Of a stretch of DNA of 44,045 nucleotides, positions 1-7,157 are shown piece by piece; the first letter of the stretch is position 1, and each line of letters opens with the position of its first letter. The translations under genes were made by a program, and so were the position numbers. The stretch is from JACVRW01 sp963764665 (lineage in GTDB: Bacteria; Actinomycetota; Thermoleophilia; Solirubrobacterales; Thermoleophilaceae): the NCBI GenBank assembly GCA_963764665.1, contig CAVXTL010000003.1, forward strand, positions 1-44,045. Direction: 5' to 3'. The notes beneath the pieces are model-generated. The model searched no databases and was not told where the DNA came from. It saw only the letters and a list, made by a program, of their open reading frames with translations.

Positions 1-588
1 GCCGTACAGCGGCTGCAGGATCGGGGTCTCGACCTCCAGGAACTCGCGCTCGTCGAGCCATCGGCGGATCGCCCGCACCACCCGGCTCCGGAGGATGAAC
101 AGCGCCCGGACCTCCTCGTTCGCGATCAGGTCGAGGTCGCGGTGGCGGTAGCGCGTCTCCACGTCCTCGAGCCCGTGGAACTTGTCGGGCGGGGGCCGCA
201 GCGACTTGGCCAGGAGCATCCAATCGGTCGCGCGCAGGCTGAGCTCCCCGCGCCGTGACTTGAAGGCGGTGCCGTCCACGCCGATCAGGTCGCCGAGGTC
301 GAGCGAGGTGAGCGTCTCGAACGACTCGTCGCCGAGCACGTCCTTGCGCGCGTGCACCTGCAGCCGGCCCGAGCGGTCCACCACGTCGATGAAGGCCGCG
401 CCTCCGTGGCCGCGCCGCGCCGCCAGCCGGCCGGCCACGCGGTAGGCGCTCTCTGTCTCCTCGCCGTCCTCGAGGCCGGCGTGCTGCTCGTGCACCCGCT
501 CGATCGGCACCACACCCTCGAAGGAGTGCGGGAAGGGGTCGATCCCGTCGGCGCGCAGGCGTTCGAGCTTCGCGCGACGGTCGTCCAC
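1..588 (-). CDS. lysS: Lysyl-tRNA synthetase, class II (N-terminal part; cut by window edge)
   Basis: Charges tRNA-Lys with lysine in the cytoplasm. The 196 visible residues read from a GTG at 588 as VDDRRAKLERLRADGIDPFP, followed by an OB-fold anticodon-binding domain (about residues 45-150, containing the stretches YRVAGRLAARRGHGG and FIDVVDRSGRLQVH) and then class II motif 1 with REFLEVETPIL near the window edge. The catalytic motifs 2 and 3 lie outside. The start is 23 bases after the greA stop; upstream in-frame codons overlap greA and offer no better start, and no strong ribosome binding site is visible, so translation may depend on greA read-through. The OB-fold followed by class II motif 1 excludes the class I LysRS. 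Confident in the family, moderately in the exact start. Confidence 0.9.
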   Translation of the reverse strand, partial: MDDRRAKLERLRADGIDPFPHSFEGVVPIERVHEQHAGLEDGEETESAYRVAGRLAARRGHGGAAFIDVVDRSGRLQVHARKDVLGDESFETLTSLDLGDLIGVDGTAFKSRRGELSLRATDWMLLAKSLRPPPDKFHGLEDVETRYRHRDLDLIANEEVRALFILRSRVVRAIRRWLDEREFLEVETPILQPLYG

Positions 589-611
589 GCGCGAGAACTC
601 TACGCGCGGAG

Positions 612-1094
612 CTAAGCGCGTTCGATCTTGGTGATCTTGAGCTTGCGCGCGGGGCCGCGCGGCACGGCGACCGACACGGTCTCGCCGCGCTTGTGACCGA
701 GCAGCGCCTTGCCGACCGGCGACTCGTTCGAGAGCTTGTGGTCGGCGGGGTCGGCCTCGGCGGAGCCCACGATCCGGAACTTCGAGGACTTGTCCGTCTT
801 CTGGTCCTTCACGTGGACGGTCACGCCGACACCGACCACGTCGGTGTCCACATGCTTCTCGTCGATCACGCGCGCGCCGCGGAGCTTGTCCTCGAGATCG
901 CCGATCTGCTTCTCGAGCATGGCCTGCTCGTTCTTGGCGTCGTCGTACTCGGCGTTCTCGGAGATGTCGCCGAACTCGCGAGCCTCCTTGATGCGCTGCG
1001 CGACCTCGCGCCTGCGCTCGGTGCGCAGGTGCTCGATCTTGACCTTGAGATCCTCGAGACCCTGGGGTGTGAGGACTGTTTCTCGGGCTGCCAT
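612..1094 (-). CDS. greA: Transcription elongation factor GreA
   Basis: Binds the RNA polymerase secondary channel and stimulates cleavage of backtracked transcripts. The 160-residue protein has the usual length and two domains: an N-terminal coiled coil (about 1-75) whose tip carries the acidic loop around EFGDISENAEYDDAKNEQ, and a C-terminal FKBP-like domain (about 80-160) containing NESPVGKALLGHKRGE. The ATG is preceded by a strong Shine-Dalgarno sequence (AAGGAGG, eight bases upstream), one of the few strong ones in the window. It lies between dus upstream and lysS downstream on the same strand. No frameshift or missing motif. Assignment is very secure. Confidence 0.97.
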   Translation of the reverse strand: MAARETVLTPQGLEDLKVKIEHLRTERRREVAQRIKEAREFGDISENAEYDDAKNEQAMLEKQIGDLEDKLRGARVIDEKHVDTDVVGVGVTVHVKDQKTDKSSKFRIVGSAEADPADHKLSNESPVGKALLGHKRGETVSVAVPRGPARKLKITKIERA

Positions 1095-1200
1095 AGAAAA
1101 ACCCTCCTTAGACGCGCATCCGGCGCGACGCTCTGTGAGCTGGAGGGACGCCGCAGTCTAGCAACCGTCGTTACAGGTCCGAACCTCTTGAGCGGTCTGT

Positions 1201-2184
1201 CTAGACCGCCAGAGCGGGCGTGCCGAGCTGTCTCAGAGCCTCCCGCGCGTGATCCGTGCTGGGCGCGGTGACGAGGGTGTGGCGCTCCGCCTTGGTGAGC
1301 CCCAGCGTGTCCGCGTACCAGGGGTAGAACTTCCGCAGGTAGCGGCCTGCACGGTCGCGGCCGAGGTGCTCCTCGGCGCACTCGATCACCCATTCCAGCT
1401 CCTCCAGCACCTCGTTCGGCCCGGGCTCGCCCTCGTAGCGCCCGAGCAGCCGCGCGAACAGCCAGGGGTTGCCGAAAGAGCCGCGGGCGAGCATCACCGC
1501 AGCCGCCCCGCTCTCCTCGAAGGCCTCGAGGGCCTTGTCGTCGGAGGACAGCCCGCCGGTCACGACCACCGGCGTGGGCAGCTGCTCCACGAGCTCGCGC
1601 GCGAGCGCGTAGTCGGGCCTCCCGGAGTGCTGCTGTGAGGCGTGGCGCGGATGGAACCCGATGCCGGCCACGCCGGCCTCCTCCACGAGGCGCTTGGCCA
1701 GGTCCACGCCGTCGCGCTCGCCCGGGCGCAGTCCCGGCCGCAGCTTCACGGTCACCGGCAGCCCCGAGCCCTCGCCGGCGGCCTTCGCCACGGCCACCGC
1801 GCGGTCCGGGTCGTTGAGCATGGCCGCCCCGGCGCCCGTCTTGCAGACTTTCTTGACCGGGCAGCCCATGTTCAGGTCGATCAGGTCGGCGCCCGCCTCG
1901 GCCGCCATGGCGGCGGCGCGGCGCATCACATCGGCGTCCTGGCCGAACAGCTGGAGCGAGACGGGGTGCTCGTCGGGATGGATCCGCAGGAATTCCTCGA
2001 CGGTGCGCTTGTTGCCGTAGGCGAGGCCGAAGCTCGACACCATCTCCGAGGTCACGAGCCCGGCGCCGAAGCGCTTGGCCTGAAGGCGCACGAACCAGTT
2101 GCCGATGCCGGCCAGCGGAGCGAGCACGAGCCGGTTGGGAAGCCGGTGGCCGCCGAGCGTCCAGGGGTCGGTGAGCGCGGGCAT
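1201..2184 (-). CDS. dusB: tRNA-dihydrouridine synthase (DusB-like)
   Basis: FMN-dependent reduction of uridine to dihydrouridine in tRNA D-loops. The 327-residue protein shows a TIM-barrel N-terminal domain (LAPLAGIGNWFVR at about 21-33), the catalytic motif DLNMGCPVKKV with Cys108 as the expected general acid, the phosphate/FMN motif TGGLSSDD near 210, GSFGNPWLFA near 238, and a helical C-terminal domain (about 250-327). Length and motif order match bacterial DusB. The ATG at 2184 follows the DUF559 gene by 24 bases; greA follows about 106 bases downstream. Some databases name this subfamily nifR3/YhdG. Which tRNA position it modifies cannot be read from sequence. Confidence 0.93.
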   Translation of the reverse strand: MPALTDPWTLGGHRLPNRLVLAPLAGIGNWFVRLQAKRFGAGLVTSEMVSSFGLAYGNKRTVEEFLRIHPDEHPVSLQLFGQDADVMRRAAAMAAEAGADLIDLNMGCPVKKVCKTGAGAAMLNDPDRAVAVAKAAGEGSGLPVTVKLRPGLRPGERDGVDLAKRLVEEAGVAGIGFHPRHASQQHSGRPDYALARELVEQLPTPVVVTGGLSSDDKALEAFEESGAAAVMLARGSFGNPWLFARLLGRYEGEPGPNEVLEELEWVIECAEEHLGRDRAGRYLRKFYPWYADTLGLTKAERHTLVTAPSTDHAREALRQLGTPALAV

Positions 2185-2208
2185 GTGCGGGGAAACGGTA
2201 GCGCCGGC

Positions 2209-2586
2209 CTACGCCGCCAGGAGAGTTCTCACGTCTTCCACGAGACGGACCCGGTCCTCGGTGAGCTGCCGCCAGGTGACCCTGACGGCGCGCCAGCCGG
2301 CGGTTTGAAGGATCCGGTCGCGCTCGCGGTCCTTCTCGAAGGCCGCGTGGGTGGCGTGGGCGGCGCGGCTGTCCAGCTCGACGATGAGCCGCTGTTCCGG
2401 CCAGGCGCAGTCCACCTCCAGCCCGAAGCGCAGCGTGTTCACCGTCGGCCGCGGGAGTCCGGCGTCTTCGAGCCACTGGAGAAAGCGCTCCTCGAGCTCG
2501 CTCCGCGTGCGGGTGGCGCCGGCGCTGCGCGCGGCGAGCGCGGAGATCGATCGATCCAGATCACGCGCCTTACGTTGACCGTGCAT
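2209..2586 (-). CDS. DUF559 / Vsr-like PD-(D/E)xK endonuclease-fold protein
   Basis: A 125-residue protein whose C-terminal two thirds match the DUF559 (very-short-patch-repair-like) fold: EVDCAWPEQRLIVELD gives the acidic metal-binding positions, AAFEKDRERDRILQTAGW the following helix, and VRVTWRQL the final strand. In many actinobacterial relatives this domain is the C-terminal part of a roughly 300-residue protein with an AbiEi-like winged helix in front. Here only about 45 residues precede it (with ATRTRSELEERFLQWLEDAGLP), so this is either a short standalone form or a remnant. The start codon sits inside a perfect inverted repeat (2572-2600). It lies between coaX and dus on the same strand. 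No biological role is assigned. Confidence 0.75.
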   Translation of the reverse strand: MHGQRKARDLDRSISALAARSAGATRTRSELEERFLQWLEDAGLPRPTVNTLRFGLEVDCAWPEQRLIVELDSRAAHATHAAFEKDRERDRILQTAGWRAVRVTWRQLTEDRVRLVEDVRTLLAA

Positions 2587-2600
2587 TACACGGTCAACGT
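2572..2600. repeat. Perfect 11-bp inverted repeat overlapping a start and a stop codon
   Basis: Arms ACGTTGACCGT (2572-2582) and ACGGTCAACGT (2590-2600) flank a 7-base loop. The right arm ends on the first base of the coaX stop codon and the loop contains the ATG of the DUF559 gene (2584-2586). On the minus strand it could fold in RNA between coaX and the nuclease gene, either ending coaX transcripts or masking the nuclease start. At DNA level it could be an operator. There is no U-run, so a classical terminator is not shown. Confidence 0.7.
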
Positions 2601-3394
2601 CAGTTGCGTCCGATACCGCCCCCCGCCTGGTCGCGGTTGCGCTCGAAGACCAGCTTCAGGCCGGTCAGCGTCAGCAGGTCGTCCACCTCGTCGACCTGTT
2701 CGCAGAAGGGCACGATCGATTGGGCGAATCCGCCGGTGGCGATCGCCGTGGCCTCCTCGCCGAGCTCCTCGCGCAGCCGGCCGAGGATGGCGTCCACCTG
2801 GCCGGCGTACCCGTAGACCACGCCGGACTGGATCGCCTCGGCGGTCCCCTTCCCGATCGCGTGGCGCGGGGCCTCGATGTCGACCCTCGGCAGCCGCGCC
2901 GCCCGGGCGGCCAGCGCCTCCAGCGAGACCTCTATGCCCGGGGAGATCACGCCGCCCAGGTACTCGCCGTCGCCGGACACCACGTCGTAGTTGATGGCTG
3001 TGCCGAAGTCGACCGCGATGCACGCCGCGCCCACGCGGTCGTACGCAGCCACCGCGTTCACCAGCCGGTCGGCGCCCAGCTCAAGCGGGTTGTCGATCCG
3101 GATCGGCATCCCCGTTCGCAGCCACGGGCCCACGAGCACCCCGTTCCCGTCGAGGTAGCGCGCGATCAGCTGGTCGTACTCGTGCGCGAGCGACGGCACG
3201 ACCGACGACACGATCGCCGCGTCCACGTCGCGGAGCCCGAGCTCGCGTAGCCCGAGCAGGCTCGACACGCGGCTGGCCAGCTCGTCCGCGGTCGCGAACC
3301 GCACGGTGGCAAAGCGCCAGTGCTCCACCAGGTCGTCGGCGTCGAACATCCCCAAGTGGGTCTGGGTGTTGCCGACGTCGATCGCTAGGAGCAT
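2600..3394 (-). CDS. coaX: Type III pantothenate kinase
   Basis: Phosphorylates pantothenate in the first step of coenzyme A synthesis. The 264-residue protein begins MLLAIDVGNTQTHLGMF, the ASKHA-fold phosphate-1 motif with the conserved Asp, followed by LGADRLVNAVAAYDR (about 107-121), the catalytic AVDFGTAINYDVVS segment and GGVISPGIEVSLEAL. Length fits bacterial CoaX. An upstream in-frame extension is not used: a GATAAT hexamer on the minus strand (3401-3406) lies 6 bases before this ATG, as at other apparently leaderless genes here. It follows fabI by 13 bases, so read-through from the fab operon would also supply it, linking CoA supply to fatty acid synthesis (inference). Confidence 0.95.
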   Translation of the reverse strand: MLLAIDVGNTQTHLGMFDADDLVEHWRFATVRFATADELASRVSSLLGLRELGLRDVDAAIVSSVVPSLAHEYDQLIARYLDGNGVLVGPWLRTGMPIRIDNPLELGADRLVNAVAAYDRVGAACIAVDFGTAINYDVVSGDGEYLGGVISPGIEVSLEALAARAARLPRVDIEAPRHAIGKGTAEAIQSGVVYGYAGQVDAILGRLREELGEEATAIATGGFAQSIVPFCEQVDEVDDLLTLTGLKLVFERNRDQAGGGIGRN

Positions 3395-3400
3395 CGAGCG

Positions 3401-3406
3401 ATTATC
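3401..3406 (-). promoter_or_regulatory. -10-like hexamer for leaderless coaX
   Basis: Minus-strand GATAAT ends 6 bases before the coaX ATG. There is no Shine-Dalgarno sequence, so transcription would begin at or next to the start codon. No clear -35 element is seen. Confidence 0.5.
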
Positions 3407-3407
3407 G

Positions 3408-4193
3408 CTAGGCCTCGAGCGGAGCGCCCATGGCGTGGAAGCCGCCGTCCACATGGAGGATCTCGGCGTCGACCGCCCGGGACAGGTCGGAGAGCAGGAA
3501 GCACACCGCGTCTGCCACCGGCCCCGGGTCCTCCGGGTCCCAGCCGAGCGGCGCCTGCGAGCCCCACAGCGCGGCGAGCCGCTCGAAGCCCGGGATGCCC
3601 CCGGCAGCCGGCGTGGACACCGGGCCGGCGGCCACGAGGTTCACGCGCACGCCCTGTGCGCCGAGGTCGCGGGCGAGGTACCGGCTGACCGACTCGAGCG
3701 CCGCCTTGGACACGCCCATCCAGTCGTACACCGGCCAGGCCACGGCGGCGTCGAAGGTCAGGCCGACCACGCTCCCGCCGGACTCCATCAACGGAGCCAG
3801 TGACGTCGCGAGCGCCTTGAACGAGTACGCGCTCGTGCGGAAGGCCACCTCGGCGGACTCGGCCGGCGTATCAAGGAAGCCGCCGCCCAGCGCGTCCGGC
3901 GGAGCGAAGGCGACCGCGTGGAGCACGCCGTCCACCCCTCCCCAGCGCGAGCGCAGCTCGGTGGCCAGCGCCTCGAAGTCGTCCTCGTTGTTCACGTCGA
4001 GCTCGAGCACGTCGGGCGGCTGCGGCAGCTTGGCGGCGGCGCGCTCCGTGAGCCGGCGCGCCCGGCCGAAGGAGGTGAGCACCACCTCCGCCCCGCTCTG
4101 CTGCGCGCGCTCGGCGACGGAGAAGGCGATGCTGCCGCGCGTGAGCACCCCGGTGATCACCAGGCGCTTGCCCTCGAGCAGCCCCGTGCTCAC
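3408..4193 (-). CDS. fabI: Enoyl-[acyl-carrier-protein] reductase (NADH), InhA/FabI type
   Basis: Catalyses the last reduction of each fatty acid elongation cycle (trans-2-enoyl-ACP to acyl-ACP). The 261-residue SDR protein opens VSTGLLEGKRLVITGVLTRG, the divergent FabI cofactor loop, and has the Tyr156-x6-Lys163 pair in PVYDWMGVSKAALESVSRYL, then NLVAAGPVSTPAAGG and PLGWDPEDPGPVADAVCFLL, which closely resemble mycobacterial InhA. The GTG at 4193 overlaps the fabF stop as GTGA, so translation is coupled. It is the last gene of fabG-acpP-fabF-fabI. All catalytic residues are present; as an InhA/FabI-type reductase it would be expected to be the isoniazid/triclosan target class (family knowledge). 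Confidence 0.95.
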   Translation of the reverse strand: MSTGLLEGKRLVITGVLTRGSIAFSVAERAQQSGAEVVLTSFGRARRLTERAAAKLPQPPDVLELDVNNEDDFEALATELRSRWGGVDGVLHAVAFAPPDALGGGFLDTPAESAEVAFRTSAYSFKALATSLAPLMESGGSVVGLTFDAAVAWPVYDWMGVSKAALESVSRYLARDLGAQGVRVNLVAAGPVSTPAAGGIPGFERLAALWGSQAPLGWDPEDPGPVADAVCFLLSDLSRAVDAEILHVDGGFHAMGAPLEA

Positions 4194-5389
4194 GGGGCCT
4201 CGATGCAGAGCACCACGTTGTGGCCGCCGAAGCCGAAGGAGTTCGAGATGCCCAGGACCGGCCCGTCGCCCGCCGGCAGCGGCCGCGCCTTGCCGGGCAC
4301 GTAGTCGAGGTCGAGCCCCTCGTCGGCCTCCTCGTAGTTGAGGGTCGGCGGCGCGATCCGGTCGCGCAGGGCGAGCAGTGTGGCAATCGCCTCCACCGCG
4401 CCAGCCGCGCCGAGGAGATGCCCGATCGCGGACTTGGTAGAGCTGATCGGCACCGAGCCGGCGCGCTCGCCCAGCGCGGCCTTGATCGCTCCGGTCTCGG
4501 CCCGGTCGTTGAGCGGCGTGGACGTGCCGTGCGCGTTCACGTAGGCCACGTCCGCGGCATCCGCACCGGCGTCCGCGAGCGCCAGCTCGATCGCGCGGGC
4601 AGCGCCGCGGCCCTCGGGCTCCGGCGCGGTGAGGTGGAATGCGTCGGAGGTGGAGGCGTACCCGGCCAGCCGGCCCAGCACCCGCGCGCCGCGCTCGCGC
4701 GCGTACTCCTCCTCCTCGAGCACCATCAGGCCGGCGCCCTCGCCGAGCACGAAGCCGTCGCGGCGGCGGTCGAACGGGCGCGAGATGCCCGACTTCGACA
4801 GCGCCTCCATCTTCGAGAAGCCCGCGATCGTGAGCGGCGTGAGCGTGGACTCCGTGCCGCCCGCCACGGCGCTGTCGGCATCGCCGTAGGCGATCAGCCG
4901 CGCGGCTATCCCGAGGGCGTGCGCGCCGGCCGAGCACGCGGACACGGTGCCGAACGACTGGCCGCGCAGGCCGTGCTTCATGGAGACCACCCCGCTGGCG
5001 GCGTTGGCCATCAGGATCGGGATGCCGAGCGGCGACACCTTCTCCGGGCCGCGCTCCTGCATGATCGTGTGCTGCTCCTCGATCGTCGTGATGCCGCCGA
5101 TCCCGGTGCCGATCACGCACGCGGAGCGGTCTGGATCTGCGGGCGCGCCGTCGTCCCAGCCGGCGTCGGCGATCGCCTCGCCCGCCGCCGTCAGCGCCAG
5201 CTGCGTGAAGCGGTCGGAGCGCCGCACCTCCTTGACGGACAGATGCTCCTTGGCCTCGAACTCGTCGCAGCGGCCGAGCCCGTCCTCGATCCCGGAGCGG
5301 CCGGCGCTCCAGCGCTCGTGGAGCGTGCGCGCACCCACGCCGAGCGGCGTGACCGCCCCGACGCCGGTGATCACGACGCTGCGGCTCAC
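4190..5389 (-). CDS. fabF: 3-oxoacyl-[acyl-carrier-protein] synthase II
   Basis: Condenses malonyl-ACP with acyl-ACP to extend the chain by two carbons. The 399-residue thiolase-fold protein contains the full triad: Cys152 in TVSACSAGAHALG, His287 in YVNAHGTSTPLND and His324 in STKSAIGHLLGAAGA, plus the C-terminal NSFGFGGHNV. Length is slightly below the usual 410-415. The GTG at 5389 overlaps the acpP stop (GTGA), and the gene's own stop overlaps the fabI start the same way, so acpP, fabF and fabI are translationally coupled. FabB is less likely because of the arrangement next to acpP, but FabB and FabF are hard to separate by motif alone. Confidence 0.95.
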   Translation of the reverse strand: MSRSVVITGVGAVTPLGVGARTLHERWSAGRSGIEDGLGRCDEFEAKEHLSVKEVRRSDRFTQLALTAAGEAIADAGWDDGAPADPDRSACVIGTGIGGITTIEEQHTIMQERGPEKVSPLGIPILMANAASGVVSMKHGLRGQSFGTVSACSAGAHALGIAARLIAYGDADSAVAGGTESTLTPLTIAGFSKMEALSKSGISRPFDRRRDGFVLGEGAGLMVLEEEEYARERGARVLGRLAGYASTSDAFHLTAPEPEGRGAARAIELALADAGADAADVAYVNAHGTSTPLNDRAETGAIKAALGERAGSVPISSTKSAIGHLLGAAGAVEAIATLLALRDRIAPPTLNYEEADEGLDLDYVPGKARPLPAGDGPVLGISNSFGFGGHNVVLCIEAP

Positions 5390-5634
5390 GACAGCTTCGA
5401 CATCACCAGGTCCACGGCCTGACGAACGGTCTTCACGTTCTCCAGGTCCTCCGCTCCGAGCTTGACCCCGTACTCGTCCTCCACGATCTGGGCGAGCTCG
5501 ACGATGTCGAGCGAGTCCACGTCGAGCGACTCGAACGTGGAGTCTGGACCGATCTCACTCGCCTCGGCGCCGAACTCCTCGAGCGCCGCGAACACGCGCT
5601 GCTCCAGCTCTTCCCGCGTCACTGTGGTCGACAT
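5386..5634 (-). CDS. acpP: Acyl carrier protein
   Basis: An 82-residue acidic four-helix carrier. Ser41 in ESLDVDSLDIVELAQIVE is the attachment site for 4'-phosphopantetheine (the DSL motif). It carries the growing acyl chain between the products of its neighbours fabG, fabF and fabI. An AAAGGAG Shine-Dalgarno sequence lies about 7 bases before the ATG and overlaps the end of fabG (12 bases separate the genes). Strong independent ribosome binding suits the high ACP demand (inference). The start and function are secure. Confidence 0.97.
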   Translation of the reverse strand: MSTTVTREELEQRVFAALEEFGAEASEIGPDSTFESLDVDSLDIVELAQIVEDEYGVKLGAEDLENVKTVRQAVDLVMSKLS

Positions 5635-5646
5635 CTGACTCTCCTT

Positions 5647-6381
5647 TCAGGCGGTAAGTCCGCCGTCCACCGTAAGCATCGTTCCGGTCACGTAGGCGGC
5701 CTCCTCCGAGGCCAGGAAGCGCACGCAGGCGGCCACCTCCTCGGGGGTGCCCACGCGGCGCGCCGGCACCAACTCAAGCAGGCGCTCGTCCACGTCGGCC
5801 GTCATGTCCGTCTGCACGAATCCGGGGGCCACCGCGTTGACCGTGACCGACCGGCGCGCCACCTCCGCCGCCACCGTCTTGGTGAAGGCCACGAGACCGG
5901 CCTTGGAGGCTGCGTAGTTGGCCTGGCCGGGGCTCGCCCGCTGGCCGACCACGGACGCCACGTTGATCACCCTGCCCCAGCGCGTGCGGATCATCGAGCG
6001 CAGGGCGCGCCGGGTCATCCTGAATGCCGCCGAGAGGTTCGTGTCGATCACGCGCCGCCACTCCTCGTCGTCCATCGCCGGCGAAAGGTTGTCCGCGCGC
6101 ACGCCCGCGTTGTTGACGAGCACGAGCACTGGCCCGAGCTCCTCCTCGACCCGCTTGAACAGAGCGTCGGCGGTGTCCGGGTCCGATACATCCCCGGCCA
6201 TTGCGATCGCGCGGCCGCCCGCCTCCTCGATCGAGCGCACGACCTCGTCGGCGGCGGCCGCGTCGGAGCGGTAGTTCACGCCCACCGGCCAGCCCTCCTC
6301 GGCCAGCGCCTTCGCGATTGCCGCGCCGATGCCCCGCGACGCTCCCGTCACGAGCGCCGCTCCGTCTCTCCCAAGTGGCAC
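5647..6381 (-). CDS. fabG: 3-oxoacyl-[acyl-carrier-protein] reductase
   Basis: NADPH-dependent reduction of 3-ketoacyl-ACP. The 244-residue classical SDR has the cofactor motif TGASRGIGAAIA (12-23), NNAG (90-93) and the catalytic Ser143, Tyr156 and Lys160 in NVASVVGQ and NYAASKAGLVAFTK. The GTG at 6381 is chosen because a GATACT hexamer (minus strand, 6390-6395) lies 8 bases upstream, as in other apparently leaderless genes in this window. It is the first gene of fabG-acpP-fabF-fabI and so this promoter probably drives the operon. Its position with ACP and FabF supports FabG over other SDRs. Confidence 0.95.
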   Translation of the reverse strand: MPLGRDGAALVTGASRGIGAAIAKALAEEGWPVGVNYRSDAAAADEVVRSIEEAGGRAIAMAGDVSDPDTADALFKRVEEELGPVLVLVNNAGVRADNLSPAMDDEEWRRVIDTNLSAAFRMTRRALRSMIRTRWGRVINVASVVGQRASPGQANYAASKAGLVAFTKTVAAEVARRSVTVNAVAPGFVQTDMTADVDERLLELVPARRVGTPEEVAACVRFLASEEAAYVTGTMLTVDGGLTA

Positions 6382-6389
6382 TGATCGGG

Positions 6390-6395
6390 AGTATC
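6390..6395 (-). promoter_or_regulatory. -10-like hexamer for the fab operon
   Basis: Minus-strand GATACT preceded by TG (extended -10) ends 8 bases before the fabG GTG. The same hexamer recurs upstream of folP and the SnoaL-like gene at 16640. Confidence 0.5.
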
Positions 6396-6443
6396 ACCAA
6401 TCGTCGTTGTCACCGGCGGCCGCAGATGGGAGAGTCGCGTCCC

Positions 6444-7157
6444 ATGGTCCGGCTCGTGCGCGCCCCCTGGTCCACCAACGTCGAGCGCGTGGCGCTCGCC
6501 CTCGCCCACAAGGGCGTGGAGGTGGAGTCGGTGGTGATCAGCTACTCGGACCGCACCAAGGCGATCGAGCTGTCGGGCCAGGGGCTCGTGCCGGTGCTGG
6601 ACGACGACGGCACGGTGGTGGCCGACTCGAGGCGCATCCTGCGCCATCTCGAGGCCACGCGGCCGGACCCGCCGCTCTTCCCGAGCGACCCCTGCCGGAG
6701 GGCGGGGCTCGAGGTGTTCATGGAGTGGTTCGACGAGGTCTGGAAGGGCCCGCCGAACGCGATGGCCGACGCGATCGACGAGGGCAGGGCCGACAGGGAC
6801 GAGATCGCACGCCAGGCGGCGCGGATGGACGCCTGGCAGGACGTGTTCGAGGACTTCCTGTCCGGTGTTGCGGAAGCACCCGGCTTGGCCGGGTGCGCCG
6901 CGATGTCCTCGGACTACCTGCTCGGCGAGTTCTCCGCCGCCGACTGCCTGGCCTACCCGTTCCTGAGGTACGGCGCGCTCACCGAGTCGCCGGACGACGA
7001 GACCTTCCACCACGTGCTGATCGAGCACCTGACGGTGGAGGGGCAGGCCGAACCTCGCCGCGTGGATCGAGCTCATGGACGAGCGTCCGCGCGTGTAGGG
7101 GATGCCATCCGTGCGCACCCGGCCGAGCCGGGTGCTTCGGCCAAACTACCCGCCTAG
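6444..7157 (+). CDS. Glutathione S-transferase-like protein with in-frame palindromic insert and C-terminal frameshift
   Basis: The N-terminal thioredoxin-like half (MVRLVRAPWSTNVERVALAL, then GQGLVPVLDDDGTVVADSRRILRHLE) and helical C-terminal half (EFSAADCLAYPFLRYGALTE) match the GST superfamily. Two oddities stand out. Residues about 142-155 (VAEAPGLAGCAAMS) are encoded by a copy of the dispersed palindromic repeat lying in frame between FEDFLSG and SDYLLGEF. Near the end, the frame as read runs on to 7157, but the +1 frame encodes a typical GST ending, PNLAAWIELMDERPRV, stopping at 7098. One surplus G in the run 7040-7043 explains this. The ATG at 6444 has GGGAGAG 9 bases upstream; ATG 6426 is an alternative. 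Substrate is unknown; maleylacetoacetate isomerase-type or stress GST are both possible. Confidence 0.75.
   Translation: MVRLVRAPWSTNVERVALALAHKGVEVESVVISYSDRTKAIELSGQGLVPVLDDDGTVVADSRRILRHLEATRPDPPLFPSDPCRRAGLEVFMEWFDEVWKGPPNAMADAIDEGRADRDEIARQAARMDAWQDVFEDFLSGVAEAPGLAGCAAMSSDYLLGEFSAADCLAYPFLRYGALTESPDDETFHHVLIEHLTVEGQAEPRRVDRAHGRASARVGDAIRAHPAEPGASAKLPA
6868..6907 (-). repeat. Dispersed palindromic repeat, copy A (inside coding sequence)
   Basis: Arms GCACCCGGC (6876-6884) and GCCGGGTGC (6888-6896) enclose loop TTG. Flanks TTGCGGAA on the left and GCCGCGATGTC on the right match the other four copies. It is read through in frame by the GST-like gene. Strand is given relative to copies C and E. 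Confidence 0.85.
7104..7145 (+). repeat. Dispersed palindromic repeat, copy B (gene boundary)
   Basis: Arms GCACCCGGC (7115-7123) and GCCGGGTGC (7127-7135) with loop CGA, in the opposite orientation to copy A, 197 bases away. It starts 5 bases after the restored GST stop (7098) and abuts the TAG stop of the response regulator (7146-7148), so it fills almost the whole space between two convergent genes. Confidence 0.85.

Noticed and set aside
866..2476. Long open frame antisense or shifted to dus and greA
   Set aside because: Arg/Pro/Ala-rich composition typical of shadow frames in high-GC DNA; the dus, greA and DUF559 frames carry the conserved motifs.
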